Numbered from the stretch's first letter, positions 35,446 through 46,600 are shown. The stretch: 64,000 bases of DNA from Cryphonectria parasitica EP155 (GCF_011745365.1 NW_024468917.1:2413501-2477500); one strand, 5' to 3'. Numbers and translations: made by a program. The notes: generated by a model not told the origin, from the sequence alone.

Positions 35446-38400
35446 GCAGCCTTTTTTGCCAGCTCAGCCATCAGCACGTTTTCTTCTTGTTTTGTTTTTC
35501 TCTTTCGGTCTTTTACTATCCACATCCCGTGCTCGGCTTTTGGGGCCTTTCCTTGATATACAAACACACACACGCACTTGCACACACATTTTCTACACGC
35601 CTTCCACGATGAGGCGATGTGCGACGGGTACGGAAGAGGCGCAGTCAGTCACACATCAAGATACCACAGCTGCGACAGCACCCATCTTCCCGAGAGAATA
35701 AAAAGAAAACAAGCAAAAGAAGAGAGAAAGAAAAGAGGGGGAAAGGACCCCATGCTGATCTCGAGATGATCTGGCTTAGCACCCAAAACGTGGGGTTCCC
35801 ACTCCCGCCTGGCATCTATTATTGTTTCCCGGGAAATACACGTTATATTCGGTGCCATGACTTCCTCGACCAGGCGAACGGCGTGTGAGTATAAAAAAGA
35901 AAAACAAATGGTTTGGGTCATTGACAGGGCGTCTGGTTGGGGTCCGGTCGCTACTCAGCCCAGGAAAGATGATGGATTATACCAAGGTATCTACATGGAA
36001 ATCTGGAAAAGGGAAGGGCTTATTATGTTTAACGGAGTACTGTGGTTGTGAGAACTTCATCGCACTCGGTGTTGTTACTGTTGATGGTGTTGCACGTCCA
36101 GAGAGCGAGGTGTGGCTTATCGCCGGGGATGGAGGTCCGGGCACGGGTCGTGTGTGGCGGTTTGGGATGGCCTCGAATGATCATCGGGCTTTCCTGAGGA
36201 GCAGGCAGCCCTCGTGGCAGCTGAGGCGCTATCACGGGGCTCGTCTGCAGAGACCGGCGTCGACTGGTTCACTTTCCACCACACCAGAGAGATTGGCTCA
36301 ATGGTTTACCGCCCAGCAAAGGGGCGGGATGAGGGGTGGGTTGTGCCGCGCGGAACTCGCCCTGGCCGGATTAGATGTAGGAGGCCCGGCATAGTGTGTG
36401 TCATGGGGCTGCCGTCATTTTTTTGGTTGCTTGTTCTGGAGCATCTCGGCTATTTTTGTTATTTTATTTTTCCTCGCGGCGATACTCATTAGATGGTTCC
36501 ACCAAAAAATTCCAGTATTCATGGTTCTCTTCCCGTTAGACCAATCGCATTCTGGTAGAAGCCCCCCCCCCCCCGGGAGAAAAAGAAAAGAAGAAAAAAA
36601 GAGCAATATTTCTGTTTATCATCGTCATCTCGGGCTTCCTGCGACTGCTTTTTCCAAACTGTCTTGGTCTGTGTATGCCGGGCCCCTTGAGGGAGGAGGG
36701 GGGGGGGGGGGGTGACACAGCATTACGTCTTTACTATATACCAAATTACTGCGTAACCCTGCTTGCCCTGGTGTGACGGACAGGGACTGCAGCGTCGTCT
36801 TGGGTGTGGCAGTGGCTCACACTACCAATATCAGACAGAAAGCAGTTTCGTGCTGTTACCATGTGTACTATGTAACATACCGAGCCTGGACGGAGGGAAG
36901 GGCAGTCAACTTAGTCCCCATCGTCCCAGATGCTGCAGCAGCAGCACAAATTCAAGGACTCGGTACTGAATAATCCCAAAGGGAAAAGAAGTTCATTACC
37001 CCCAACTTCCAACCCAACCCGACCTATAGCAGATTTTCTCGGTCCCGAGATTGAGATACTCTTGACTATGCACATCCTCTCTTCTACCTCTTCCCCTTCC
37101 CCCTTTCGTCCTATTTTCTACCTGCTACTTTTAGGTATGGGCCGGGGGGTTGGAGATTACAACCCTTGATGCGATCTTGTGCCTTAGTACTTGGCCCCGG
37201 CCCCCCCAAACCCCAAAGATGGGATGGATGGTTCTCAAACGGTTTGTTTACCCTTTTCCTTGTTTCTTTTCTTCCTTCCTTTCTCCTCCTTTTCAGTCTT
37301 GAAGTTGTATTGTGATCTGTCACATGACATGGTGTGTAGACTTTGGAAAAAGGGCAAGGGTCAGTGAGAGTTGAATTCGAGGATCACTGCTGATTGTCAT
37401 GACCAAAGCTTATATGTTGACGCGTTCAACGGGGGATGAGTTGGCGGTGAAGGATTGGATCTTTTGTTTGTAAGCAATCTACATATCCTTTATTCCCCAC
37501 CAACTCAGAATGTGTCTTTACGATTGTACAAGACAGTCAGTGACGTTGCGCAGAAAGGTGTTCTGTCCGGTTCCCCCCCTTTGCATTTCCAGATCCTTCC
37601 TGGGCTCCGTCTTCTCGGAAAGGAAAATTATGTCGCTCGCAGTTCATCATCGCATTCCCTCCAAGCTTGTCCTTTTCTCTTTCCTACATTCTCTCCCCTC
37701 TCCCATCTTCTTTCCCCTCCATCACCAAACCCACTGTCAGTCAAATTAAGTGTCGACATCATTCTGACCATGGGTACTTGCTACGTCAGACGGCCCCGCG
37801 ACACACAGACTCCACCCAGCTTAGTCAAATGTCCCACCCCCCCTTTCTGACCCAGTCTGGGCCATCCACACCCGTCCACCCAACGCACCCATGTGAATCA
37901 TACAGTTAAAAGTTCTTAAGTGTGCATGAGCACTAAACAACTTCAAGAAAGAAAAAGAATATAAAAGAAGAAGGAAACGGGATTACTTTTACTGTTACTT
38001 ATTGGGTCGTATTCTGGCCAGTTGGTGAAGCTCGCTTTTGGGCTTGGCGGGCCTTTCGCATAATTGAGTGTCCTTCTTCGCCCTGCCTTGGCGGGGCATT
38101 TCAAGATGTGTACCATGTTTGCACTTGATTAGTTTGGTAGTACCTCTATTTGAAGAGGAAAACATGCCTTGGATGCTTCACTTTTTGGCGGTTTTTTTTT
38201 TTCTTTCGTCTTTCCTCATCCCTTTCTTCTGGCTTCTTCCTTATTCCTTACTTGACCCCTCCCTCTCTCTTTCGTCTCGTATTAACCCGAGACTGAATAT
38301 TTTGCCGATGATACCTCCTGCATGGAACATTTCCCAGAGCCCTCCTCCAAGTGGCCTGAGAAGAGCCAGACACACACGCACGCACACACACAGTAGATAC

Positions 38401-39358
38401 GGCTAGTGGGAGAAGGCGGCGGTCTTAGGCCTTCTCACCATCGATCAGTCCATCGGCTCGCGCAGTTTGTGGGCCTTGGCCTTTTTACCTTTACCGTGAC
38501 GGACATACTTCCCATACTGAGCCTGGTCAGCCCGCGTCGACTGACGCCATTCCCATACCGCCGGGTCCCGGGAGTCTGGACCTTGAGGCCAGGGGGGCCG
38601 GGGGGGGGCAGGGCGGGCGGGCGTGCCTTGATGTCATTTTCCGGGGTATGCACGATGCATACACCTTTTTTTTGTTGGTGGTGCCCGTCGACCATTGCCC
38701 GCCAAGGGGTCCAATGCCATCCATAATTTTACAGCTCTCCTCCCCCTCCCCCCTTCTGCAAAGACTAGGTTATATCGTAATCTCGAGTTACAGTCTTTTT
38801 TTTTCTTTTCTTCTTCTTCTTTTTCTACCCTAAATTCCCAGCAGACAAGGGAAGGCCATGGTTCCTTCCCTCTTCCCCGTCGGAGCCGAGTCGGAGACAA
38901 GGGCCCAGCCAGCTCAGCCCCACGTGGGTTGTCTGCCGTCTGGGGTGCAGTTTTGTGTTCGCCCACACCCCCCCCCCCCTCCTTCGTGTGATGTGTGGGT
39001 GAGGGAAGGGTGCAAAGTGGTGCTCTTGGCGTGGGGTGGTCGCAATGTCTTCTTTATGTTGTGCTGTATACTGTAGAGCTTCTTAGCATTTCTTCATCTT
39101 TCCCTTTATATTGGTTGTAACGTTCAACGAAATACATCTGAAAGGCGAAACGCCTGTCCCCTCTCTAAATTTACTACCTTGGTCAATCTTTTTTCTTCAC
39201 TTGTCCCCAACCCTCGGGAATCCCCCCACGCTGAATATGATGAACGGACCCATCCATCCTTTTATGGGCGTCTCGGTGAGGACAAGGGAGGGGGGAGGGG
39301 ACAGGATGCGCCGATGTGCGCCCAGTAAGTGACTGCATCAGAGGAAGGGTAAAAAAAA
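35446..39358. other. Intergenic region downstream of the Ras gene
   Basis: No gene was recognised in about 3.9 kb. It contains the Ras 3' UTR, CA-rich stretches, and several long single-base runs: C at about 36564-36576, G at about 36700-36713, G at about 38590-38597 and C at about 38972-38981. Confidence 0.5.
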
Positions 39359-39801
39359 ATGGTGTCAGACCTGTGTGAACGATTCATGGTTCGCCTCCGC
39401 CTGCTTGTCCTCCTCCTCCTCCTGCTCCTGCTGCTCCTCCACACCAGTTCTGTCTCTCTCCCTTAGCCTTTCAGTCTGTCCAGCGGTGAAGAGGACCTTT
39501 CCACCGGCCCCGGTCGCCTTCATTCCCTTGTTCGTAGCCTTCGGCGCCGACGCTGCTGTCCTTGGTTCGGACCCGGTTTCTGGGCCTGGGAAGAGGGAGG
39601 GCAAATAGAGGAAACAGGAGGAAGCTCTTGCATTTGCTAGATTGAGATATTGGACTGGGATAAGGGCCAAACGTGCTCGACATGTTCCCCCTGATTGGGA
39701 GTGACAGAGAACACCATAGTACTTACAATTGTGACGGCGCCGTGCAGACGAGGGACCGAGGGATCGATGAGGAAGGTGTCCAATTCCATCTTGTCCATCA
39801 A
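39359..39801 (-). CDS. Possible small spliced gene, acidic C-terminus, function unknown
   Basis: Two stretches have coding-like composition. The first runs from an ATG near 39801 and begins MDKMELDTFLIDPSVPRL, ending HGAVTI directly at a strong GTAAGT donor (39726). The second, about 39590-39359, reads ETGSEPRTAASAPKATNKG, then GAGGKVLFTAGQTERLRERD, then a Glu/Gln-rich tail ending ESFTQV. Both have mostly G/C-ending codons. A CCCAG acceptor sits between them, but its phase does not match the donor, so a missing middle exon, another acceptor or sequence decay must be assumed. No family was recognised. This could be a real small conserved protein or a chance arrangement. Confidence 0.35.
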
Positions 39802-40613
39802 ATTTTTTTTTATAAATTTTTTTTTTTTTTGGCTCCTCTCTTGTCCTTTCCATTCTTCTTACCGACATTCCCAACAATGTCTAGATAGCAGCATATAGAG
39901 TATCCTCAAGAGACATAGAAACCCTGGAACGTGGGGTTGACAGAAATTCGCATGATCCCGCGCGGGATGAGGTTGTGTCGTGCCCGGGAGACCTTGTCCG
40001 TTCCCCAGGCCATTCGTTGTTGACGGTACAGTAGCTTGCAATGTGGGACAAATCATGATGTCTATACCACCCACCTACTCACCCACGAACACACATACAC
40101 ACGCACACACATATGCATACCACGATACTTGGGATGCGGCGGCAACCATTAAGATGAGTGGGGGTCTGCATTATATATGGGCCCCTTTCTTGTTGTCTGA
40201 AACGCGATCTTCGCCCCCCACACCAGCCTCCTCCTGTATGCCATTTTCCCCGGTGCGCGCGCCCCGGTCGTTGCGCAGCCCTCAAGTGGCACGAGATTGT
40301 AGAAATGGCGGGCCCGATGCTGTAGGCCGCTTGGGGGTAAAAGGGGGGGGGGGGTTGACAGACGGCAATGCTCAACTCAGATTTTTTTTTGGTGTTCGGC
40401 ACAAAGTTGTAGCCGTAATGGGGTATAACTGAATAAGTAAGTAGATAGATAAGCAAGGGATAACGCAAGCCGAGTGACTACACGACCACCTTGTTTCAAG
40501 ATCATCAAGCGGTGTGATGGAGAGGGAAGAATAAAATAAAATAAAAAAAGGAAGCGGAAGAAGAAGAAAAAGTATCCGGCCTATGGTAAAATGGAAAAAA
40601 GAGCAAAACGTAA

Positions 40614-40705
40614 AGGTCGTGCGCGGACTCGAACCGCGGTTGCCGGAAAGTTCTAACCGTCGTACGAGTCAAAATCCGGAGTGATAACCTCTACACTACA
40701 CAACC
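40614..40705 (-). tRNA. tRNA-Gln (anticodon TTG) with a 20-nt intron
   Basis: The cloverleaf folds fully on the minus strand: acceptor GGTTGTG/CACGACC, D-arm TAGTGTAGAGGTTATCAC, anticodon stem CCGGA/TCCGG with loop TTTTGA-T and anticodon TTG at 34-36. The T-arm is CGCGG-TTCGAGT-CCGCG and the discriminator base is T. A 20-nt intron sits after position 37. The mature length of 72 nt plus 20 equals the 92 nt span. The CCA end is not encoded. Downstream on the minus strand come runs of T (two clusters within 25 bp), fitting RNA polymerase III termination. The A and B boxes are intact, so the gene looks functional. Confidence 0.93.
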
Positions 40706-40739
40706 GTAATCCGCGTGTTTTTTCCCTCTTTATGAAGGT

Positions 40740-41610
40740 TTCTCACCAGCACGGCGCCAACGAGCCCACCATCGTCTAGCGGTGCGGTCCTCCACTGTTT
40801 CGGTTCAGCAATCGCTTTCTTCGTTGTTCCATTCAAACTTGGTGCAAGTCTCGTTGAATGTCCTCAGAGACCTGTAGGGACGTCCTTTATTTCCAATCGT
40901 TTCCTCATTTCTCTTTTATGACAACTACTCAATTCACAATCAGAACAGGCTGGCTCCAAGCGACTAGTCACACTTATGCAGGTGAACTTATTTTGATGGC
41001 GACCTATTCGAACAACCTTTGGGTGATAAACATGTGGCCGTGCCCATCGGCTTTGATTTCCCATATAATGATGGTGTCATTTACATCATCAAGAATTTTG
41101 ATACAGCTAATTTTATATATATTCAGGTTTGCTATCATGCCAATATACCGAGCATTATGACTTGGTTCCAAAGCAAGAAGCTTGTAGACCTTCTACGCCA
41201 GCTGGCTAAGATGACACAGACAACTTATCAAAATCGCCTTCGACTTACGGTTCCTTCATGTCCTTCAAGACTGCCCATTGACGGGTCTTCATATCGTTCC
41301 GACCATTCAGCATCACTTGAAAGCCAAAGCGTTGTGGAGAGCAAAGTGGTTAGAGGAGATCCAAATCGTGGACAGTGTATTCGATCTAAAAAAGAGTGAC
41401 ACTCGCTTGCAGACCATCCAGAATAGAAGGCGACAAGGAGGAAGTACGAATCTAGATACCCTGGTCCGAGGAGGGCCTGCTCCTCTCATCGGCACCAAGT
41501 CAGAGTCTCCTGATCATCATCGCCCAGCACTACCCAACACCCTTCGCGCCTTCCCAATGCCCTCAGATGCAGTACCGGTTGTTCCTTCCCCGTCTAGTCC
41601 TTGTTAAACA
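40740..41610 (+). pseudogene. Unidentified degenerate coding-like segment beside the tRNA
   Basis: Stretches of coding-like sequence lie in changing frames on the plus strand. A 45-codon piece (about 40743-40874) ends in a stop. A second piece (about 40970-41399), with GDKHVAVPIGFDFPYNDG and SKKLVDLLRQLAKMTQTTYQ, is preceded by several stops. A third (about 41290-41604) contains KAKALWRAKWLEEIQIVDSV. The region is more A/T-rich than its surroundings. This suggests a decayed gene or mobile-element relic inserted next to the tRNA. No family was recognised and no terminal repeats were found. Confidence 0.35.
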
Positions 41611-41786
41611 TTCGTAAGGAAACTATCATTAATTCATGTCGTCTCAACATTTTGCCCCTCCAACCAACTCCATGGTATGAACTTGTCGTCTCTTTCTCTT
41701 CCTTCCTTCCTTTTTTTTTTCGTTTTGGTTTCTTTTGTATTTAGCTTTGTTGTTGTTGAGCGGCGAGTAAGAAAGCATCAATCGAT

Positions 41787-42263
41787 CTACTCATCCTCAA
41801 ACAGACCACCGAGGACCTTCAGGGCAGTGCCGCCGACGGTCTCAATGTCGTGCAGGACCTCGGAGGAGCGCTGGGCGAGAGGAGCATCGCGGGTCTCGCT
41901 GCGCTTCAGGTCCTCGAGGGCACTCGCCGCCCAGGAGGCAACCTTGGGCAGAGCATTCTCGGCAACACCCTCAATATCGCTGACGATACCAGAGCGGGCA
42001 GCCAGAGGAGCATCCACGGTCTCGCTGCGCTTCAGGTCCTCAAAGGCATCCAGGGCCCAGGGCAGGACCTTGCCGGCAACACCCTCAATATCGCTGACGA
42101 TACCAGAGCGGGCAGCCAGAGGAGCATCCACGGTCTCGCTGCGCTTGAGGTCCTCAAAGGCATCCAGGGCCCATGGCAGGACCTTGCCGGCAACACCCTC
42201 AACCTCGCTGACAATGCCAGAGCGGGCGGCGAGGGGCGCATCGACGGTCTCGGTGCTGCGCTT
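41787..42263 (-). repeat. Family C repeat: four units of 114-126 bp
   Basis: Units begin at each KR from residue 437 onward. The two central units are almost identical (114 bp apart). The last two diverge, and the final unit ends with the protein. Confidence 0.85.
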
Positions 42264-43571
42264 CTCGGCGGCGTCGAGGGCATCAAGGCCCCAGGAGGCG
42301 ACCTTGGGGAGCACACTCTCGCCGACGCTCTCGACGTCGGACCAGAAGCCGGTGCGCTTAGCCACAGGGGCGTCGTAGGTCTCGGTCACATCGCGCAGGT
42401 CGATGCCAGCACCGCTGGCGGCACTCTTGACATCATCCCAGACACCAGAGAGGGCGTCCTCGCCGACGGTCTTGGCAGCACCACCAGCAAGGGACTTGGC
42501 AGCATCGCCCAGCAGAGAGCCGACACTACGGACGTAATGAGAGGGCTGGTCGTCACGCTTCAGGCCAATGTCGCTGGCGATGGCAGAGAGGCCATCCTCG
42601 CCAGCAGTCTTGGCCGCACCGCCAGCCAGGGCCTTGGCAGCATCACCCAGAAGGGAGCCGATGCCACGGACATAGTGCGAAGGCTGATCGTCGCGCTTCA
42701 GGCCAATATCGCTAGCGATGGCAGAGAGACCATCCTCACCAGCAGTCTTGGCCGCACCGCCAGCCAGAGCCTTGGCGGCGTCGCCCAGGAGAGAGCCGAG
42801 GCTGCGGACGTGCTGGGAGGGCTGGCCATCGCGCTTGGAGGTGACGTCGCTGTACAGGGTCTCGGCACCGTCAACGATGCCCGTGCCGATCTCGCTGCCG
42901 ATGCTGCCAGCCGCGCCGGTGAGGGCAGACTCGCCAGCCTTGAGCAGAGAGCTGCTCACCGACCTCTCCTCAGGGGTGGTGAAGAGGTCGCTCACACCGC
43001 GAACGTGGTAGGCAGGCTGATCCTCGCGCTTCAGGCCGATTTTGCTTGCGAGGCTCTTAACACCGTCGACAACCTCAGTGCCGATACCGCTGCCGGCACT
43101 GCTGGCAGCACCAGTCACGCCGGCACCGATGGCCTTGTCGAGGAGCGACTCGCCCTCCTTGGCGGCGTCCTCAGCAACGGTACCAACCACGGACCGCTCC
43201 TGCGGCATGGTGAAGAGATCGCTCACGCCACGGACGTGATAGGCAGGCTGGTCCTCGCGCTTCAGGCCGATCTTGCTGGCGAGGCTCTTGACGCCGTCGA
43301 CAACCTCAGTGCCGATACCACTGCCGGCACTGCTGGCAGCACCAGTCACGCCGGCACCGATGGCCTTGTCGAGAAGGGACTCACCCTCCTTGGCAGCATC
43401 CTCAGCGACGGTGGTGACGACTGATCGCTCTTGGTTGATGTCGAAAATGGGGAGGCTAAGGTCCAACTTGCCGTCGACGGGGCTGCTGAGAGACTGAACG
43501 GGAGCCGTCTGGGCAGTCTCCAGGTAAGCGATGGTGGCCAGGATGGCGGCGAGGATCTCGTTGGAACGCAT
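41787..43571 (-). CDS. Secreted tandem-repeat protein with ten Lys-Arg sites; putative Kex2-processed multi-peptide precursor
   Basis: A single exon codes for 594 residues. The N-terminus (MRSNEILAAILATIAYLETA) looks like a signal peptide, cleaved near Thr-Ala-Pro (22-24). The rest is three families of tandem repeats. Family A is two near-identical 77-residue units (47-123, 124-200) plus a degenerate third. Family B is two 46-residue units (256-301, 302-347) plus a degenerate third. Family C is four related units of about 38-42 residues (from about 437 to the end), each carrying VDAPLAAR followed by an amphipathic helix. Ten dibasic KR pairs occur (104/105, 181/182, 246/247, 292/293, 338/339, 405/406, 437/438, 476/477, 514/515, 556/557), one per unit, usually followed by Asp, Glu or Ser. 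This is the layout of Kex2-processed repeat proteins such as fungal repellents, dikaritin RiPP precursors and Ece1. No Cys is present, so it is not a hydrophobin. No UstY-like or other tailoring gene was seen nearby. Function is unknown. Confidence 0.85.
   Translation of the reverse strand: MRSNEILAAILATIAYLETAQTAPVQSLSSPVDGKLDLSLPIFDINQERSVVTTVAEDAAKEGESLLDKAIGAGVTGAASSAGSGIGTEVVDGVKSLASKIGLKREDQPAYHVRGVSDLFTMPQERSVVGTVAEDAAKEGESLLDKAIGAGVTGAASSAGSGIGTEVVDGVKSLASKIGLKREDQPAYHVRGVSDLFTTPEERSVSSSLLKAGESALTGAAGSIGSEIGTGIVDGAETLYSDVTSKRDGQPSQHVRSLGSLLGDAAKALAGGAAKTAGEDGLSAIASDIGLKRDDQPSHYVRGIGSLLGDAAKALAGGAAKTAGEDGLSAIASDIGLKRDDQPSHYVRSVGSLLGDAAKSLAGGAAKTVGEDALSGVWDDVKSAASGAGIDLRDVTETYDAPVAKRTGFWSDVESVGESVLPKVASWGLDALDAAEKRSTETVDAPLAARSGIVSEVEGVAGKVLPWALDAFEDLKRSETVDAPLAARSGIVSDIEGVAGKVLPWALDAFEDLKRSETVDAPLAARSGIVSDIEGVAENALPKVASWAASALEDLKRSETRDAPLAQRSSEVLHDIETVGGTALKVLGGLFEDE
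42531..42806 (-). repeat. Family B repeat: two 138-bp tandem units
   Basis: Units at 42806-42669 and 42668-42531 each encode a 46-residue block: SLLGDAAKALAGGAAKTAGE, then a short linker, then KRDDQPSHYVR. A third copy is degenerate. Confidence 0.88.
42972..43433 (-). repeat. Family A repeat: two 231-bp tandem units
   Basis: Unit 1 (43433-43203) and unit 2 (43202-42972) are nearly identical in DNA and protein, differing at only a few codons. A third, degenerate copy follows. The near-identity points to recent duplication or gene conversion. Confidence 0.88.
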
Positions 43572-43623
43572 ATTGAATGATTGGGTGGTGAGAGGAGATA
43601 GAAGAGACCGGCTCTAAACAATT

Positions 43624-43642
43624 ATGTATATAAAAATAAGGA
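43624..43642 (-). promoter_or_regulatory. Candidate TATA box of the repeat-protein gene
   Basis: On the minus strand the sequence TTATTTTTATATACAT lies about 55-70 bp upstream of the ATG at 43571. A close TATA and a short leader are typical of strongly induced fungal genes. Confidence 0.5.
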
Positions 43643-46600
43643 GGAGGGGAAAGGACAGTGGATGGAGTTGGAGGGTCTGTTGAGATTGAGGATTGTGTTG
43701 TCCAAAAAGAGTGAACGAGCAATTATTAGGTATTACCGAACGAATGGTGTTGTTGAATTATTACTGCAAGGAAAGACAGAGGAAAAAGTGCCACTACCAG
43801 AGTAGACACTATGAGAGAAGTGAAAGACTGAAAGGAGAGGGAATGATTGATGATGATGATGAGGAAAGGAGAAGACTAAGCACAACAGAAGGCAGGAGGA
43901 GTCGTGACATATATACACTTTTTTCTTCTTTCGACTCTGCTAAAGCCCATCGCAGCCAGTATGGTCAGTGTCTACTCTACCATTGCGGGATGCCTGGACG
44001 ATCGAGGTCAGGTTGTCGTAGTCAGCCTCATACTGGTCACGGGCGTGTGTGTACTGTGCACGCGCGTTCCTGCATGCTGCAACGCTTTGTTCGTCCACCG
44101 AGTGAATGCCACAGGATTCGGGCTTGGAGGCCGGGCCGGGGCCGCAGGGCTTGGCTTGGCTTTGCATGGCAATGGCAATGGCATCGAAACTTGACCCTGA
44201 TGCCTGTAGATCTTGCTTGCATGTGCGGGTGTGGTGTGTGGTCCCCGATCCAGGCTGGTTGCCTGATCCTGCCCTGCTTACTACTCCGGTTCCACCAAAC
44301 CGGATCGAGAAGGCGCCGCCCAAAAGATATTTTAGTGTTAAGGATACTAGAGAGTATGTATGAGTCAGCTGGCCTGGAACGGGAGACCGGCCTTAACCAC
44401 GCAATCATTACCCTTTCATCATACATGCCCCTTTTGTCAGATGTCCTGCCTGCTTTTGACCTTGCGTCCTGCTTCTTACTCTCCAAGTGCTACGGATGAG
44501 ACGTGAGAGATGCTGGAGAAGGGGTTGTGTGTGTGACAGATCTTTGTGGTGGAATCTGATCTGGAACCAAAAAGTCCTCCAGGCATGTCACAAGCCACCA
44601 ATGGTGGTTCCTTTGGCCGTGTGATTCTTGCCCCCCCCCCCCTTCTCACCCTCCTCTCTCCGCAAGATTATTCTACGTACACATTCCCTACTGCAAGCAC
44701 TGCATATTACATGTAAGATAAGCGAAAGGTCTTAGGAACCCAGTAAGCAAGAGGCCCCCTGTGGATGTGTTGACGCGTATCTGTTGGCTGGCGGGAGGAA
44801 TGACTTGCATGATTACGGCTAACCCGATTTCTTCGGGGCACGTTCCTGGCCGAAATCTCGCTTCACCAGCCTACAGCTCCATTTTCTAAGTATAATGAGG
44901 CTAAAAGTTACTAATGCGCTGTTCGTGCTCCTACTGTCAAGATTAGACATCTGGGTTACAATTGGCTTGAATCCCATCCAAAAGAAGACAGGACGAAGGA
45001 GGAAGAAGAAGAAGGAAACCCCTGCAGAGCATACTATACTGTGGTGATAGACAAGCAGCAGCCTTGCATGTTTTGATTTCAATTCCCACCCGCTGATTCC
45101 AGCCCTGGGCCTCAAACCAAAGGACCGGTGCCGGCCTTCCTTGATGCAAGACAATACGAACCTGCGCCGATTGGGCCCAGTGCCGGGGCCCTTCGGCCTT
45201 TGGCCTTTGGGGCTTAGACTTTTTGCTTGCTTGCTGCACGATTGGAAGCACGTGTTGATGCACGTCAGGCAGACATCCCCATCGAGGGCCGTGGCCTTTC
45301 TCCATGGAACTGGTTCGTGCATCAGGGCTGGGTTACATGGCCTGGGGAAGGCATACTAATTGCCCTCGTTGCTGAACTGCACCTCCTACTCTCTTCTTTG
45401 AGAACGGAAAGTGGGCAGGGTGTTTGGAGGTTTTGCTCAAACTGAGTGTTGTGTTTGGTTAATATTCAGTTGAGGAGCTGAAGTACATTGAGGGACTATG
45501 GTGTCTAATTACTCGATAGTAATTCCGAGCCATGGATTTACTTGAGTATATAGACTGACTTCGTAATGAAACCAAGCAGCAATGCATGATCAGATGTCGG
45601 AATCAAGGTCGACTAATCAGGTATCTTTTGGCTATCTAGATACTCAATGTCAACTTCCAGAGTCTGTCATGATCCACAGAGTGACAATTCGCTAGTGTTC
45701 ATGTGCCAAAGGACTGCCCTTTGTAAACACGTTCTTGAAACTCACCACCCTCATCTTCCCCCTCTCAAATAAATATTGTTTACCTAAAAGTACAAACAAA
45801 GGGCGAGATACGCTTTCCGCGGTTTGATTACATTGCATGGTATGTAATGCAAACAATTCAACCGGCAAGACATACCGAGCTGACCTTAATTAATAAGCAG
45901 CCGTATTAGATCATCTCGAGACTTTTCCTGTCAGCAGGCAGGGAACACGTCCAACATCTCAACCCCCTTTCAACACCTAGGGGAAGACATCAGAACAAGA
46001 GGCTGACAGTGCTGAGTAAAGTGTCACAAAGCTTGTCCACAAAGCTTGTCCACCAAGCCCGCCCGGCCTGCCCGGCCGTTCCAAGTGTGCTGCAACGCCC
46101 TGCCAAAGTGATATTGCAAAGGACAAAAATCCCATGAGAGGGATTCAACTGTGGAGAATCACTAAGCCCCCGGACGCAAGCGACGCAGGATTGCCGGCCA
46201 GGTGGAGAAGGGAGACAGAACAGGATCATCAGTTGATGGACTAGGCCATAGTGAGGAATACTCTAGGCCTGAGAAGGCTTCTAATTCTACTTATTTTGTA
46301 TGTAAATTACTACAGGATCTGGGTGCATGGATCCCTTCCTTTTCCCCGATTTATTCTTGGCAATGCTTGTATCACTGCGCTGGGATTTATGCGAGCTTTC
46401 CTCGGCTGTACATTACAGTAGTTCATTAAACAAATTCCAGAAGAGGGCAGAATTAGCAACTACTTAATCTCTGCGCTTTACATACAGGATATTCGTCGGG
46501 GAAGAAACATTGTAACCGAGTTTAGCCTCAACTGACTCAACTGTCGTTATGCAGGTCAGTGTAGCAGCCTGTTTGGTGAGTATGTTGCAAGCCAATGGCT

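Noticed and set aside
40758..40860. tRNA-like element beside tRNA-Gln (CAACGAG...CTCGTTG stem, CACC...GGTG arm, sequence ATCGTCTAGCGGT like a tRNA-Glu A box)
   Set aside because: No T-arm with a TTC loop and no credible anticodon arm could be drawn; at most a degenerate fragment or coincidence.
41850..43424. 524-codon open frame on the plus strand
   Set aside because: It is the antisense of the repeat protein. The repetitive, G/C-ending codons of the sense gene keep the antisense frame open; it lacks a proper start context and any family resemblance.
43940..44499. Overlapping open frames upstream of the repeat-protein gene that might be RiPP tailoring enzymes
   Set aside because: No HxxHC (DUF3328), tyrosinase or methyltransferase motif on either strand, and no coding bias.
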